From Diadophis punctatus similis (taxonomy: Eukaryota > Chordata > Lepidosauria > Squamata > Dipsadidae), in the NCBI GenBank assembly GCA_023053685.1, contig JALIGW010000001.1, forward strand, positions 225,385,934 to 225,449,933: a stretch of DNA of 64,000 bases, read 5' to 3'. Below the pieces are notes generated by a model. The model was given only the letters and a program-made list of their open reading frames with translations. It was not told the DNA's origin and did not search any database. Of this stretch, positions 51,833 through 64,000 are shown piece after piece (the first letter of the stretch is position 1; the number at the start of each line of letters is the position of its first letter). A program made the position numbers and the translations under genes.

Positions 51833-52458
51833 AAGTAGAAGTATCAACAGCTTGGAGGGCTTTATTTCTAAAGATAACCAGTTTCTCGATTAATTGTCCC
51901 TAGTCTTCAAGCAAACAAAAATTAAATTTAGAGAGTGAAGAATGTTTCCAAGGTTTTAACCACTGCTGGCTTGCAAAATCTCAAAAGACTGACTTATTCA
52001 ACTCTTTCCCTTCTTCCATCAATTAATTTTTGTCCTCTATACTACAAATTTATCCTTTTAAAATAAGAATCGGGTGAAGGTGTTGCAAGAATTTTACAAG
52101 TGATTCTTGTCTTTTAGATGTTTGATGCAGGGCAATGCAGTTTATAAAACATCTAAAACCGATGTACCAGGCAGAGTTGTGTGAAATAATGCATACAGTA
52201 TGTGGAAATATCTGGCACCTGAAACTGAAGTGTGAAACCGCTAATGAAGGATGAATAGGAGCAACAATCAAGTCTTGCTAAAACCAATCAAGTCTCGCTA
52301 AAAGCTGAACAGAGAACTTGATTCCCAATAGAACTTAATTGCATTGGCCTCAGAAAATTGGATTTTTCATATGTCCTTTTCTCTGAAAACGGAGAGTATA
52401 AAGGCACGTGCTTAGAAGCTTTTCTTGCTCCTGATAGGTACTATAATGAATCAAAGTT

Positions 52459-52822
52459 TGTTGCAAAAATAAAAACCAGAAGCACACACAGATAACTGAT
52501 TCAGCTGGAGTCATTAACTTCTTTATAAACATAGTAACAGATGAATTTACAATACCATTAAGCAGAGTTCTTCTTCAAGCGGTTACAGACAGCAGAGAAC
52601 AGTTAGTTTCATTTCAGCAGAGTTCAGAGAGAGAGAGAGTACAGAGTGGACAGAGAGCAGAGTGGACCTGGAGCCACACCCAGCCTTAAGCTTAAGTTTT
52701 CAGTTTCGATTCTCTGTACAGACTCAGATGTGTTTAGCTCCCATTGGCTGACATAGTTGCTATGCCTATTCATTGGCTGACCTTGTTAACATGGGCTCTC
52801 CCAGTTCATGAATATCTTAACA
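52459..52822 (-). mobile_element. Probable solo LTR (minus orientation)
   Basis: On the minus strand it begins TGTTAAGATATTCATGAACT and ends TTTTTATTTTTGCAACA, giving TG...CA termini. It carries two CCAAT boxes (AGCCAATGAATAGG, AGCCAATGGGAGC) and a 3' end typical of an R-U5 junction. I could not read a clean flanking duplication (AAGTT against TAATG), so ends may be off by a few bases. Confidence 0.55.
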
Positions 52823-52829
52823 TAATGTT

Positions 52830-54640
52830 AATCCAGGTAAAATGATTTGAGAAATGCAGTACCTGAAGCACTGGAGAATTTCACTAGAAAAACGACATCT
52901 TGAGCATCTGAAGGAGGTAGATCTTAACTTTTATTCAAGTAAGCAAAAAAAGGACCGATGCTCATTCTATTCAACTGTCTCATACCGGTAGTAGAAAATA
53001 AAAATATTCATTTGCTGCTCACATTGTGAATATTCAAGTAAGATGGCTTTTTTAAAAACTTTCGTTCATAAAAATGTCAATCCGCATCCCCCTTACTCTG
53101 CTTCCTGTAATGGTTCAGGCCAAGTGTGCATCTTCTCATTAACATTTGCCCTCTGCTACTTTACCTGAAAGATTTTGACAAAACATTCTCCTATTTGCAT
53201 AAGGTGTGGCAGTTGCATAGGAAGACAGCATGAGGCACACATTCAGAATGCCAGGTGCCAAGGGAGAAAAGAAAAGAAATTGCTAGAATGGAACCAGGTT
53301 AGACTGAGAAGTAGGAAGAAGCGATGGATAAGACACCAGGGAAGAACTAACTACTTTCTTTATTTTAACGCAAAGGTGGGATTGTCTTGGTGTCCAAGGA
53401 AAGAGTTACATTTCTCTGCCTGCTTGGGGAATTTGGAGAGGAGGGAATAACTATACGTTCACCTGCTGATACACAGACACAAGTCTTGACTTGGTAAGAG
53501 CATTCACAACACCCTCCTGAGGCAATGAGCACCACCCAGCACCAGCCGCACTCTGCCTCTTCCTTGCACTTTCCTTGCTCTTCCTTACACCCTCAAGCAC
53601 ACCTTCCCAAGGCAGTGAGAGCTCCCTCTTGCCACCCTCACCACCACCAACACAAGGACAGCCTTCAGCAGGAATGTGGATAGGCAGCTGTCCTTGAGCA
53701 CCGGAGAAGCTTCCTCAGTCTCTGGAGAAAGAGAACCTAAGATCCCTATTTTTAAGGCAAGCTGACAGGGAATTTTGAGAGTAATACTTCAATGTCTTTA
53801 AGAGGTACGAAGTTGAGGGAAGCCTCCATTAGAGCAGTGACAGTGAAACATAAAGATCTCACAGTTGAAAGCAAACACCAATACAAAGTTAAATAGTAGG
53901 CCACTATTGGCCAGTCGCAGACCTAACTCAATTAGATACTGTTCTTTAATTGCTGTTATGATGGTATGTTTATGCATTTTAGTATTGGACTATGTGGTTT
54001 TTAATATATATATTAATATTACTCTCCACTGAGGTCTTAGAGTCAAAACAAATATCACCCACAAAGTAAATAAAATATTCAGGCTTTCCTATTATCCTAC
54101 AACCACAGAACAGCACCTATATATTTTCCTTTATGTAAGGAAATAAGAACTACATCAGACTACCTCAAAAGAGAGGTAAGAGAAGCTCCCCCTGTGTGAT
54201 TCCAAGCTCAGGATGGATTCATTTAGTAATTAGGACTTTAAAGGAAAACACCTTGTTGACTCACTCCCCAAAGCATTCTGGGAAAAAATACAGGCAGCCA
54301 GAAAATACTCTGTTTGACACTGTGCCAATCCAACATTCACCATGCAGAAAAACTACGGTCTTCTGCACATCCAAGGCTTTCATGCAATTTTTCAAAGGAG
54401 TTCCAGGCTCAAAGGAAGATGGATGCAATGTTCCCATTGCCCACAAGGGGGTGCAGTTGATATAAATGTAAATAATGTAAATTATTTGCATGTAAATAAT
54501 GGAAACCTCCCATAAGTGTTAGATGGACTTCATTCAAGCCAGCATGTCATGGATCACCTGCTTTTGTTGCTAGGTTCACTCTGGAATAGGTGAAGCAATT
54601 TTAAATAGCTGTAGTTGTGTGCCTATGTTATGAATACTTT
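52830..54640. other. Intergenic sequence, no gene seen
   Basis: No gene or well-defined repeat was recognised. Short frames at 53175-53450 and 54196-54465 lack similarity or splice support. Confidence 0.35.
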
Positions 54641-54748
54641 TCTTCATTACATAAATAGTTAGTCCTCAGGTTGTGACAGCAATTGGGACCAGAATTGCCA
54701 TCACTAAGCAATGTGGTCATAAACCGTGATATCGCATTACTTAGCAAG

Positions 54749-55937
54749 AGAATCCCAATAGTCCCAATTTCCACATTGGCAAAAAGAATCAGAACACAAA
54801 ATACAAGCTGAATAGACATGACCTTGTAGATGACCCTCACTCTGTCAAGGACCTTGGAGTACTCATATCTAATGACCTAAGTGCCAAAGCCCACTGTAAC
54901 AACATCGCCAAAAAGGCATTAAGAGTTGTAAACCTAATCTTGTGTAGCTTCTTCTCCGGTAATATTACACTACTAACCATAGCATAGAAAACATTTGCTA
55001 GACCAGTTCTTGAATACAGCTCATCTGTCTGGAACCCGCACTGCATATCGGACATTAATACAATTGAGCATGTCCAGAGATATTTCACGAGAAGAGTCCT
55101 CCACTCCTCTGCTCGCAACAAAATACCTTATGCCACCAGACTTGAAATTCTGGGCTTAGACAACCTAGAACAATGATGGCGAACCTTTTCTCCCTCAGGT
55201 GCCGAAAGCGCGTGCGTGCGCGCTATCACGCACATGTGAGTGCCCACACCCATAATTCAATGCCTGGGGAGGGCAAAAACGGCCTCCCCCGCCCCCGCAG
55301 AGGTCCTCTGGAGGCCGGAAACAGCCTGTTTCCCAACTTCCGGAGGGCCCAGTAGGCCTGTTTTCCCCCTCCCCAGGCTCCAGAGACTTCCCTGGAGCCT
55401 GGGGAGGACAAAAACGCCCCCCGGAGGCCCTCCAGAAGCCTAAAATGTTCTCCCAAAGCCTCCGTGTGAGCCAAAAATCAGTTGGCCGGCGTGCACATGC
55501 ATGCTGGAGCTGAGCTAGGGTAACAGCTCGTGTGCCGGCAGATATGGCTCCGCGTGCCACCTGTGGCACCCGTGCCATAGGTTCGCCATCACTGACCTAG
55601 AACTACGCCGCCACGAGCACACAATAGATGCAAACTTAAAGTGAACCGCTCCAAACTCGATTGCAGAAAATATGACTTCAGTAACAGATGGTCAATGCCT
55701 GGAATGCACTACCTGACTCTGTGGTTTCATCCCCAAATCCCCAAAATTTTAACCTTAGACTGTCTACTGTTGACCTCACTCCATTCCTAAGAGGTCTATA
55801 AGGAGTGCATAAGTGCACCAGCATGCCTACTGTCCCTGTCCTAATGTTCCCTTTTAATCGTATTCATTTCATGTATTCAAATCATGTTTATACTGATATA
55901 TATTATCTAATACGTGTTTGACAAAATAAATAAATAA
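54749..55937 (+). mobile_element. CR1/L2-clade LINE 3' fragment, TSD AGCAAG
   Basis: It is flanked by AGCAAG at 54743-54748 and 55938-55943 and ends in AATAAATAAATAA. A broken frame reads VKDLGVLISNDLSAKAHCNN, IAKKALRVVNLILCSFFSGN, then ARPVLEYSSSVWNPHCISDI and TRRVLHSSARNKIPYATRLE. This is the post-RT C-terminal region of a CR1/L2-type polyprotein. Internal stop codons and 5' truncation make it dead. A hAT element interrupts it at 55171-55594. Confidence 0.85.
55171..55594. mobile_element. hAT-type MITE nested in the LINE, TSD ACCTAGAA
   Basis: The 424-bp element has ends CAATGATGGCGAACCTTTTC and CATAGGTTCGCCATCACTG. It is flanked by ACCTAGAA at 55163-55170 and 55595-55602. Excising it with one duplication rejoins the LINE reading frame (LGLDNLELRRHEH). 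The GC-rich interior is similar in style to the 25773 element. It is the youngest layer of the nest. Confidence 0.92.
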
Positions 55938-56329
55938 AGCAAGGACCTCACATGACCGTAACTTTTGGGTTTCTGATAGTTGGGAAGTTAGCAAGCAATG
56001 TCGGAAATCATGATCACATGACCATGGCTCTCTGTGATGGCCAGAACTCTGAGGATCGGTCATAAGTACCCTCCCATCAATCAGCACCATTTCAAGTTTG
56101 AATGATTGTTCAGTGAGTGGCCATAACCCGAGAATCGCCTGTACAGTCACAATAGTTTTTAAATATGTTCTGAGTTCAGGTGTAAAAATCAAATAATGCT
56201 CCCAATATTTCTGTGGTAGAATATAAAAAATACAAACCTACTAAGCAGCTGATCTATCTCGATCTCTGGATCTCTGTCCCCCTCCGGTTACAGAGGGTCT
56301 GCAGGTCTAGCGCAGGGGTGGGTTTCTCT

Positions 56330-56720
56330 TATCTTCTCTATCATTTTGGAAGTGCACGCATCACATCGGACTATTGTGACTACCTGTACCATATTGTAGA
56401 TCGGTTGTGTCCTTTATTGGATCAGGAAGCTTTGCTAACAGTCACTTGTGCCCTTGTCATTTTGTAGCTGGATTATTGCCAGGTATTCTTCAGGGAGCTG
56501 TTTGGAAGATCTCCTGGTGCTTCATCTGATGCTACAGGCAAGAGGTTTGCTCATGTAACTACCATTGAGTTGCATTGGTTGCTAGCCCAGGTACAATTCA
56601 CAGTGCTAGTTGTCACCTTTAAAGCCCTGTATACCCCAGGTAAAGGCCTGGAGGTTGCCATCCAAGTTGAATATCCCAATAAGATCTGAGAAAGAGGGTT
56701 TGCTGAAGGCCATGCCACTG
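56330..56720 (+). mobile_element. Ancient L2-type LINE remnant
   Basis: Broken frames give VDRLCPLLDQEALLTVTCAL, LDYCQVFFRELFG and HVTTIELHWLLAQVQFTVLV then VTFKALYTPGKG. These are the L2/CR1 C-terminal blocks (LDYCN, HVTP..LHWLPV..R..FKVL..TFKALHG). Stops and indels are frequent. Confidence 0.75.
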
Positions 56721-57164
56721 TGGGAATATCATCTTCAAAGTCCTCTGGCTTGGCCTCCCTCGGTGATATTCTCATTAGAACGCACACATTCTTCAGTCTC
56801 TGAATCATAATTCAGTAATAACAAAAGCTCTAACAGGTTACTCTGAATTTTGTGAACCTTTTAAATTTGGTTAAGACACTGAGTGCTTTGGAATTCTTTT
56901 TGTTGTATATTCTACTATATTATTTTATTATATCCTCCCTGTCAGTGGCTCTAATGCTAGTAAGAATAATGATCGGGGAGACGAATTTGCTTTGTCTCTG
57001 TTGTTATCATATAAAATTCATATACAGTTAACTTGGCTTCTTCATTATAAATTTTCTGATCCACCTGAGAAAGTTGAGCCACAATTCAACACATAAATGA
57101 AATTCATAGAATTTCAATCTTACTCCAGAAGTAAGACTCACTTTCTGTAAAGCTTAACCATAGG

Positions 57165-57375
57165 TACAGTCCCTTTGGGAGTTGGGCGGCATATAAATCT
57201 TATTAAAATAAAAATAAAATAAAATATATAAATAAATAGAGCTTACAAATATAAAGTGGCTATCAAAGTGAGTGTTAGACATTGCTGCTGTTTTTATCTA
57301 TTATTGTGTGCTTCCCAGAGTCACCTTGGGAGAGATGGGCAACTACATAAATTTGATAATAAATAAAATAAATTC
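57165..57375 (+). mobile_element. Two L2-type 3' ends
   Basis: GGGAGTTGGGCGGCATATAA then ATCTTATTAAAATAAAAATA (57178-57237), and CACCTTGGGAGAGATGGGCA then ACTACATAAATTTGATAATA (57321-57362), are typical L2 terminal boxes followed by AAT-rich tails. The first may belong to the remnant at 56330. Confidence 0.65.
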
Positions 57376-57379
57376 ATAA

Positions 57380-58865
57380 GTACAGGTTTGGAGACAAGAT
57401 GACTATCGAAATCAAGTCATCCACAAAGCAAAGCATCTTCAGGGAAGCAGCATGATTCATGGTGGGAGAGATCAGAGGTCTTTCATCAAGAAAACAGCAC
57501 TCTTGAAGCATGATGCACAAAGGATGGCATAATGCTCAGTCCTGTCATTACTTCAACAGGAACTTCAACTGTCGTTACTTCAACAGGAATAAGGACACTA
57601 GAAGCTGGGTGAAGATGCACCAGTAGGGAGGGACCAAACAGTCTGATCTAAGCTGAAACTCATTTCAGAAATTACTTGGTTCAAGAGTTCATGTATCCCC
57701 TTCTATCAATCTAAAGATGCAAGGGAAGAAATGGCACAAAATGCATATTACGAAGTTCCCAAGTCCAGATACTCATGATCTCCCTGATGAGTAACCATAC
57801 ATGATTCATTTGTCAGAGTATCTTTGTACTCCAGGCAAATTATGAGTTATTTGCTTTTACTGAAATTTCTGAGAAACTCTGAATGAGAAGCAAGGACAAT
57901 ATTTTTCACTTATTCTGTTCAAGTATTGAAAAATCCACCTCCGAAATGGAAGTAGGTATCTTGTTGATTCAATATATGCATCAAAATGTATATGCATCAC
58001 CATTGGTTTGTTTTTATGATTTGTTTTTATTAATTTATACTTTTATTGTTTATTTTTATTACTGATTATTCATTTACACTCGTCTCTATTCCCCCACTCA
58101 CTTCCAAAAACAGAAAAACCTCCCACCAAACCAGACAATAGTAAACGTAACTGAAACAATATTTGCTATTGGGAAAGTCATATTTTCCTAAACTCAGTCC
58201 AAGAAATACCCTTAAATAATGAGACATAACAGTGTATAATTTACTAAAGCTATCATTCATGTTCAATAGAAAATTAGGCTGTAATAACAAATTTGAAATA
58301 GTGGCTTTGTATGCATTGTTCTAATAATATGCATTTGGCCAAGGGCTCATCACCCCTTGGAGGAATTTAAGCCTGCTTAATATTCTGTACGTGTGCTTGA
58401 CAATAGCAATAGATTTCTTAATCACAAATGCCACCAATGAGCATCTGCTTTACAAAAGATACTCATATTTCCTTTTCTAGATGACTTCCTAAATCCTCTC
58501 CCCCTTTTAAATATATTAAAAAATGAATGCACTTTCTGCATGTTTCTATCTGGATTCCTATTTAAACATCATCAGGAATCAGATTTTGAAAATAAAAACT
58601 TGGTTGTGTATCAGAAAATTCCTAATCTGCATCAATATGCAAGAACTGAAATTCCTTCGAGTTCTCTAAAGCCTGTACCAATATCTTCTGATGCCTTGTA
58701 GCCAGAAATAGACAGGATCTTGAGAGAACAGAAGGAGAGGGCAGGAGAAAGGGAAGGAAGAGGAAGCGGGGTGGAAGAGAGCCTACAACGGTTGCTCATC
58801 TACTTTATGGGCTTCGTTATCCTAACTTTGTACATGGAATCATTCTGATGATTAAGTAAAAGAGA
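57380..58865. other. Intergenic sequence, no gene seen
   Basis: AT-rich sequence with no supported coding or repeat feature. Confidence 0.35.
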
Positions 58866-58867
58866 TC

Positions 58868-59036
58868 TGAGGGGTCCTTGGTGCTCTCTGAATTTGGTTG
58901 TTTTCTTGCAGATGTTTCATTACCCAACTAGGTAACATCATCAGTGCTAGTGCCAGCACTGATTGTGTTACCTAGTTTGGGTAATGAAACATCTGCAAGA
59001 AAATAACCAAGCTCAGAGAATAGCAAGGACCCCTCA
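58868..59036. mobile_element. Fold-back MITE
   Basis: The 169-bp hairpin has ends TGAGGGGTCCTTGG and CAAGGACCCCTCA. The arms contain TTCTTGCAGATGTTTCATTA and its inverse, with a loop around AGTGCTAGTGCCAGCAC. No clear flanking duplication. Confidence 0.75.
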
Positions 59037-59579
59037 AACCTGAGCTACAAATATTTTCCTTTATTAAAAGATCTCCACTGTTGGTCTCTAGCTGGATCTA
59101 TCCGTACAGTTTTCTTAGCAATAGTATGGAAGCATTTTATCACTGCCTCTGTCTAGCATGGTTATTTTTTTAATTTCCCAGTTGAAATCCCTTTGGAGAA
59201 GTATATGGAAAGACATGTTCCTTTGAAGGAAGAGAAGTAAAATGGGAGGCAGGTTTGGCTTGGTCCTTTCCAGTAAACCCCCAGGAGAGATGCTAACTCA
59301 GTAGTTTGGTTACAGTTAAAGAAAAGTGATACCCACAAGATTCCTTACTATACTGTATTGACATTACAGAAGGATAAAAAAATAGGGAAGGAAATAACTT
59401 CAAGGGGATGAGAGAGAATAATAGAGAGTTCATTCCCAACTGGGTGACTTAAGGCCAGTCACTCTCTGTCAGCCCAACTCAACTCACAGGATTGTCATTG
59501 TGGAGAAAAATAGGAAGAGAAAGGAGTATTAGTTATGTTTACTGCCTTGAGATATTTATAAAAATAATAAAGGTGGGAT

Positions 59580-59632
59580 AAACAAACAAACACACACACA
59601 CACAAACAAACAAACAAACAAATAAACAAATC
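59580..59632. repeat. (AAAC)n/(AC)n microsatellite
   Basis: A run of AAAC and AC units immediately after an L2-like 3' motif (TGCCTTGAGATATTTATAAA at 59542-59561). Confidence 0.85.
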
Positions 59633-59938
59633 CCAATTCCTAATATTGGTGCAAATTAGGAATTTTCTGATACATAACCGAATTTTTATTTTCAAAATCT
59701 GATTCCTGATAATGTTTAAATAGGAATCCAGATAGAAACATCCTGAAAGTGCATTCATTTTTTTATATTTTAAAAGGGGGAGAGGGTTTAGGAAGTCATC
59801 TAGGAAAGGAGATATGTCTATCTTTTGTAAAGCAGATGCTTATTGGTAGAATTTGTGATTTTTTCCACTTAGGGATCGTAGCACTCAGCGGTGGGTTTGC
59901 TGGTCCCAGGAGTGCTCGCTAAGCCAAGGATTGCCTAT

Positions 59939-60321
59939 ACAGGTAGCCCTTGACTTACGACCACAATTGAGCCCAAAATCTATGTTGTAAGTGAGACATT
60001 TGTGAAGTGAATTTTGCCCCATTTTACAACCTTGCATGCCACACTTGTTAAGTGAATCACTGCAGGCGTTAAGTTAGTAACTCTGTTGTGAAGTGAATCT
60101 GGCGTTCACGTGACTCAGGAGATCACAAAAGGGGATCACATGGACCCCAGGACGCTGTGACTGTCATGAGTCAGTTGTCAAGCATCTGAATTTTGATCAC
60201 ACGACCATGGGGATGCTACGGCGGTCATAAGTGTGAAAAACAGTCATAAGTCACTTTTCTCAGTGCTGTTGTAACTTTGAATGGTCACTAAATGAACTGT
60301 TGTAAGTCGAGGACTACCTAT
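59939..60321. mobile_element. Pogo-like MITE
   Basis: It begins TACAGGTAGCCCTTGACTTA and ends GTAAGTCGAGGACTACCTA. The interior includes CGTGACTCAGGAGATCACAA and CACTAAATGAACTGTTG. It is the same family as 39581 with a slightly decayed right end. Confidence 0.72.
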
Positions 60322-60329
60322 GCTTTCTT

Positions 60330-61460
60330 AAAAACTGCATGGCTGAAGTCTTCTTTGGTTTCAGGTTGCCTTAGCATTTTGATAGCCCCTTTTAATTTAG
60401 TATTCTTTCTGGCTATGTTTTAATTACTATCTTGTTGCATTATCTTACTTTTAATATCCGTTTTATATTTCGAAGCTCTACTTACCTATGAATAAGCTAC
60501 CAAGAATGAGCTTCATATTTCTAAGTAAATATGTGTAGGATTGCTCTGTAAATTTCATGCTATGTGTCAAATAGCACAATATTGACTTAGAGAGTTGTGA
60601 ACAATGTTTAATTTATTCATCAAGGCAGTAAAAGACACTTAGCTTTACTAAGAGGATAACTATGCCATACAGTTTGGCTCTTACATTTTTCATTTGTTTT
60701 TTCTGAAGGAAAAGAGAGGAGGTCTGTCTTCTTAGCTTCAGATTTATGCTGCACCGCAACCTTTATTGTTATATATTTGCAAAGAAATGTACATTCTAGA
60801 GAAGCCATCAATTATTGCGTGAGAAAGCTTATACATTTAGGCAAAGAAGCTGGGAGTAAGAACAACAGAAATCTTCAGAAGATCAGAGATTTGACCTTGG
60901 TGCTGGTTTCCAGATAGAGGACTGAAAACTTTGAAGAAGAAACTAAATTCCCTTATGATGAAGTGTATGTTATCTGTTATTGCTTAGTTGGGGGGGGGAG
61001 TGTTCACTGCAGGTTGGTTACAAGGCAAAATGAATATTCTTTTGTTCACTGATGGATTCAGTGGCTGCTGACTGAAGCTAAGCCTGCCAGTGCTGTTGGG
61101 TGGTAGTTAAGTAGGAACCCAACACTATTATTAGTAGGATGAATGAAGGCAGAGGCATAGGAGCTGCTTGATGTGTAGGCAAACTGACACGAAGCCTGAG
61201 TTCTTGCTAGCAATCAGCAATGGAGAGCCTAAACAATGTGAATATAGTAGTTTCCTTGTCCTTCCTTCATGAAATCTTCAAGGGATATTAGGTTCCTATC
61301 CTGACAGCGCCTGACAGAGGTAGCCCATTCCTTTTGAAGTAGACACCACTTCAGCTGGGCAAAAATGCTGGAATTCAGTCTGGTGCTTAACTCATTGGTA
61401 GCCATTTACCAGATGTGCTTCATCCGACAATCAAGTGAATTTATAATTAAATGGTATCGA
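60330..61460. other. Intergenic sequence, no gene seen
   Basis: No gene or repeat boundary was identified. A G-run of nine lies near 60991. Confidence 0.35.
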
Positions 61461-61465
61461 TATTT

Positions 61466-61720
61466 AGAATAGAATAGAATAGGATTCTTTATTGACCAAG
61501 TGTGATTGGACACACAAGGAATTTGTCTTTGGTGCATACGCTCTCAGTGTACATAAAAGAAAAGATACATTTATGGACCAACCCATCAAAAATAAGATGG
61601 GATCAAAACTGATTATTTTGAGATGTCATTCAATGAGGTACAGTAAGTGGAACTATTTTTGTTACAATGTATAGAATGATGCTGTAAATTAAGTTAAAAG
61701 AATTAAAACTACTAAGGTTT
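61466..61720. mobile_element. Snake-type repeat beginning with (AATAG)n
   Basis: AGAATAGAATAGAATAGGAT then TCTTTATTGACCAAGTGTGA and TTGGACACACAAGGAATTTG is a dispersed sequence I associate with snake genomes, in which a pentamer tail adjoins a LINE-derived 3' region (minus orientation). The outer limit is approximate. Confidence 0.55.
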
Positions 61721-61724
61721 GCCA

Positions 61725-62256
61725 TTAATTCTATGCAGGTGTATTCAGTGTGCAGTTTTATGCACCTAAGAATAAGAATGAATGAACTCTGAGATGGACT
61801 GAATTAATAATAAACATGTACAAAATTGTTAGCAATCAGTTAACAAATATGTACAAACTAGGCAACAAGATCTATTGCATTTTTCTAATAGGTGTAGCTT
61901 TTAGCTTGTATAACTGTAATAAACGATAATGACATCTTCATTGCTAGTCCCATAATTCAAATTAAAACATGAAAATGTGAGAACAATTTGACTAACCTTC
62001 ACCATCAGGCTCCCTGTTTCAAATTCTTGAGTCTAGTTAGTTCCTGGATCAAATTATATTATGTGAACTCTAATTAACCATTTGAAACGGCTCTCAAGTG
62101 ACAAGACTACCTAATATCTTCATTACCAGTGATAGAAATATGTTGATATACAAATCAGCTAAGACATTATACATTTATAGAAATATGACTGAGTTCCCAA
62201 AGTTGCAAATTGAAGAGGTTTAACACGTTTTGTTTACTAGAAAGCCTTTATTTCAA
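61725..62256. other. Intergenic sequence, no gene seen
   Basis: AT-rich sequence without recognisable features. Confidence 0.35.
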
Positions 62257-62264
62257 GATATAAG

Positions 62265-62683
62265 CAGGGGTGGGTTGCTGCTTCTTCGCGATACTGGTGC
62301 GCTGCGCGCGCATCGCTATGTTTTGGCATGTGCACGCTTGCTACATGTGTGCGTGCCCTCGCGCGATTTTTCTTCCTGCTCATGCGCGGAAGCAAAATCT
62401 CACGATGGGACGCACGCACGCACACGATTTTGGTGCTTTTTTGCTTCCGCGCATGAACGGAAGCAAAAAATCGCCGAAATCTCACGCGCATGCGCATCCC
62501 TTTGCAAGATTTTGCTTCCGCGCATGTGCAGGAAGCAAAATCACCCAAAAATTCCCCCAAAAAAGATGGCGCCGCACGACAGACCGGCGAAGACAGCACT
62601 GGAGCTGTCGTGCGCAAATAGCGCCATCTGCTGGCTGCTACCGGTACTGTAGAGTGGACCACACCGGTAGGAACCCACCACTG
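62265..62683. mobile_element. hAT-type MITE, TSD GATATAAG
   Basis: The 419-bp element has ends CAGGGGTGGGTTGCTGCTTC and CACACCGGTAGGAACCCACC then ACTG. It is flanked by GATATAAG at 62257-62264 and 62684-62691. It has multiple GCTTCCGCGCATG repeats in both directions, one strict CGCGCATGCGCA at 62485-62496, and AAAGATGGCGCCGC at 62561-62574. The terminal family is that of 785, 2628, 4718 and 30505. Confidence 0.9.
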
Positions 62684-62699
62684 GATATAAGTATAGATG

Positions 62700-64000
62700 T
62701 TAGTCTACTCCATCATTCCAGCTAAACAGCTAATTAAAAAAAACATTAACAGAGCTTTTTTTAAAAAAGGTTTCCAATCTGTAAGTTTTAGGAAATGTTC
62801 AATGATAGCTGTAGAATTAAGAAACCTGTTAACTTCCAGGAATTCATATTTTAGTGAATGAAAGATATTGTGGCTGGAAAATTTCAGAATAGAAAGGTTT
62901 AACATCAAGATGTGGCATAAAGTCTTGTGTCTCTTTTTGGTTGTTCAAGAATGTTGGAGCTAACTCCTGGGTTAGTCCTTGAATTCATCCCTCTCACTAA
63001 TCGCACTCCTGAAGTCCTTATGTTCCTCTGCTCCTTTTGTGAGCCTTCAACAAGCCATTCAACTCACAAAAGGCTGCTGAGCACAAAACCACAAAATGAC
63101 CAGCCAGAAGAGAAGGGGTTGGGTGATTGTTTCTTGAGGCTCTTTTTTTTTTTAATGCATGAGCTGTAAACGTTGCAGATAGGAGAGCAAAAAGAAAGGT
63201 CAGCCTTAAGCCAATTATGTAAAGAAATATTCTTGTCTAAATCACATAAGCTTTTTATTAAATACATGATTAGAACTTTTTATTAAATACGTTTGATTAG
63301 TACTTTCTGCAACACCATACAGCAAAAGAAAACAACCAATAAACTACCACATCATGAAAAGTCTTGCAGAGAGAGATATGCTCTTTTGACAAAAAATATT
63401 GTACTCACCCCAAAGCAAGAGGAACTTGAATTTAAAACACTGCTCCCTGAGAAGATAAAAGAGAAAGCAAAGATCTGCTTAGATTCACCATGAATCTAAG
63501 ATGGTTCTCCCATCTATTCAGGTAAGTAAAGACCCTTTTGCTTTTGTTCTACTATATTCTTCTGTTCTCCATATTTAGCAGCAGCTGAGTGAGGGCTTAT
63601 ATTTTCACCTTCTGAGATGGCGTAGGCCTCCCTCTCCCCCTTCATTTCGATAAGAGAATTCTCCATTTCCACTCAAAACCGCCAGCTCCAAGCCAGGGAG
63701 ACTAATTATGGGCTTACATCTTCACTCCACAAAGCAAGTTGCCATTTCAGCTCTCCGCTGAGGCATTATTTCTGTTTTACAATCCCGGGAATTCATTTCA
63801 CATTTTCTTTGCGTTTGGACTGAAAGAGCACTTAACTGATACGAGGCACAGCCCAAAAAGCCTCAACAGCTACAAAATTATCATAGAACAAGATATGACA
63901 CCAATAACTGAAGAATGGGAAACACAGCCTCTGATGGAAGTTGGGCCCATCATGCACTTGCTCTAAAGCAAAATTTCCATCAAGGGAATTCACCACTGAG
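62700..64000. other. Intergenic sequence to the window end, no gene seen
   Basis: No exon with coding similarity was found. A donor-like CAG-GTAAGT at about 63519-63526 follows a short frame (63293-63493), but the frame ends before it and there is no family match. Confidence 0.35.

Larger units (their letters stand above)
54655..56145. mobile_element. Outer pogo-like MITE split by a LINE
   Basis: The left part 54655-54748 begins TAGTTAGTCCTCAGGTTGTG. The right part 55938-56145 continues into the GATCACATGACCATGGCTCT interior and ends CATAACCCGAGAATCGCCTG then TACAG. The inserted LINE lies between, flanked by AGCAAG. This is the oldest layer of a three-part nest. Confidence 0.7.

Overview
The window is a piece of a squamate reptile genome, most likely a snake. 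It has intron-split genes with GT-AG junctions, several Sauria-type tRNA SINEs, CR1, L2-like and L1-like LINE remnants, CR1 3' ends that run into ATTCT/GGAGA-type microsatellites, and many small hAT and pogo-like DNA elements. No bacterial-style gene organisation is present.

One host gene is visible, on the + strand from 2339 to 41892. I identify it as B4GALNT4, a Golgi beta-1,4-N-acetylgalactosaminyltransferase that makes LacdiNAc (GalNAc-beta-1,4-GlcNAc); the paralogue B4GALNT3 is the alternative. Fourteen coding segments chain in a consistent reading phase to a TAA stop at 41890-41892, giving 939 codons. The 5' end (cytoplasmic tail, membrane anchor, start of the PA14 domain) lies upstream of the window. 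Reading order: end of the PA14 domain (2339-5497), conserved luminal segments (19430-24173, including a 39-nt microexon), one large exon for a low-complexity stem (26810-28085), then the chondroitin-GalNAc-transferase-type catalytic domain (28377-41892). That domain has an Asp-Leu-His metal-site motif in the 32237 exon and a WGGEDWEL motif in the 37963 exon.

The introns are dominated by mobile DNA. At least nine hAT-type non-autonomous elements keep 8-bp target-site duplications that I could read directly (785, 2628, 4718, 16713, 25773, 30505, 34782, 36000 and 62265; more in the list). Two larger ones, 16713-17619 and 36000-37694, carry GC-rich promoter- or exon-like cargo. The second contains a palindrome of about 715 bp whose arms each look like a compact promoter with an octamer, a TATA-like box and a splice donor.

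Downstream of the stop codon (41893-64000) I find no further host gene. This flank holds a 1.86-kb composite element with several nested fold-backs, a solo LTR inserted in a related MITE, a probable second solo LTR, a Sauria SINE, and a three-layer nest (hAT inside LINE inside pogo-like MITE) at 54655-56145. Statements about repeat family rest on terminal motifs, duplications and remembered family features, not on database searches.
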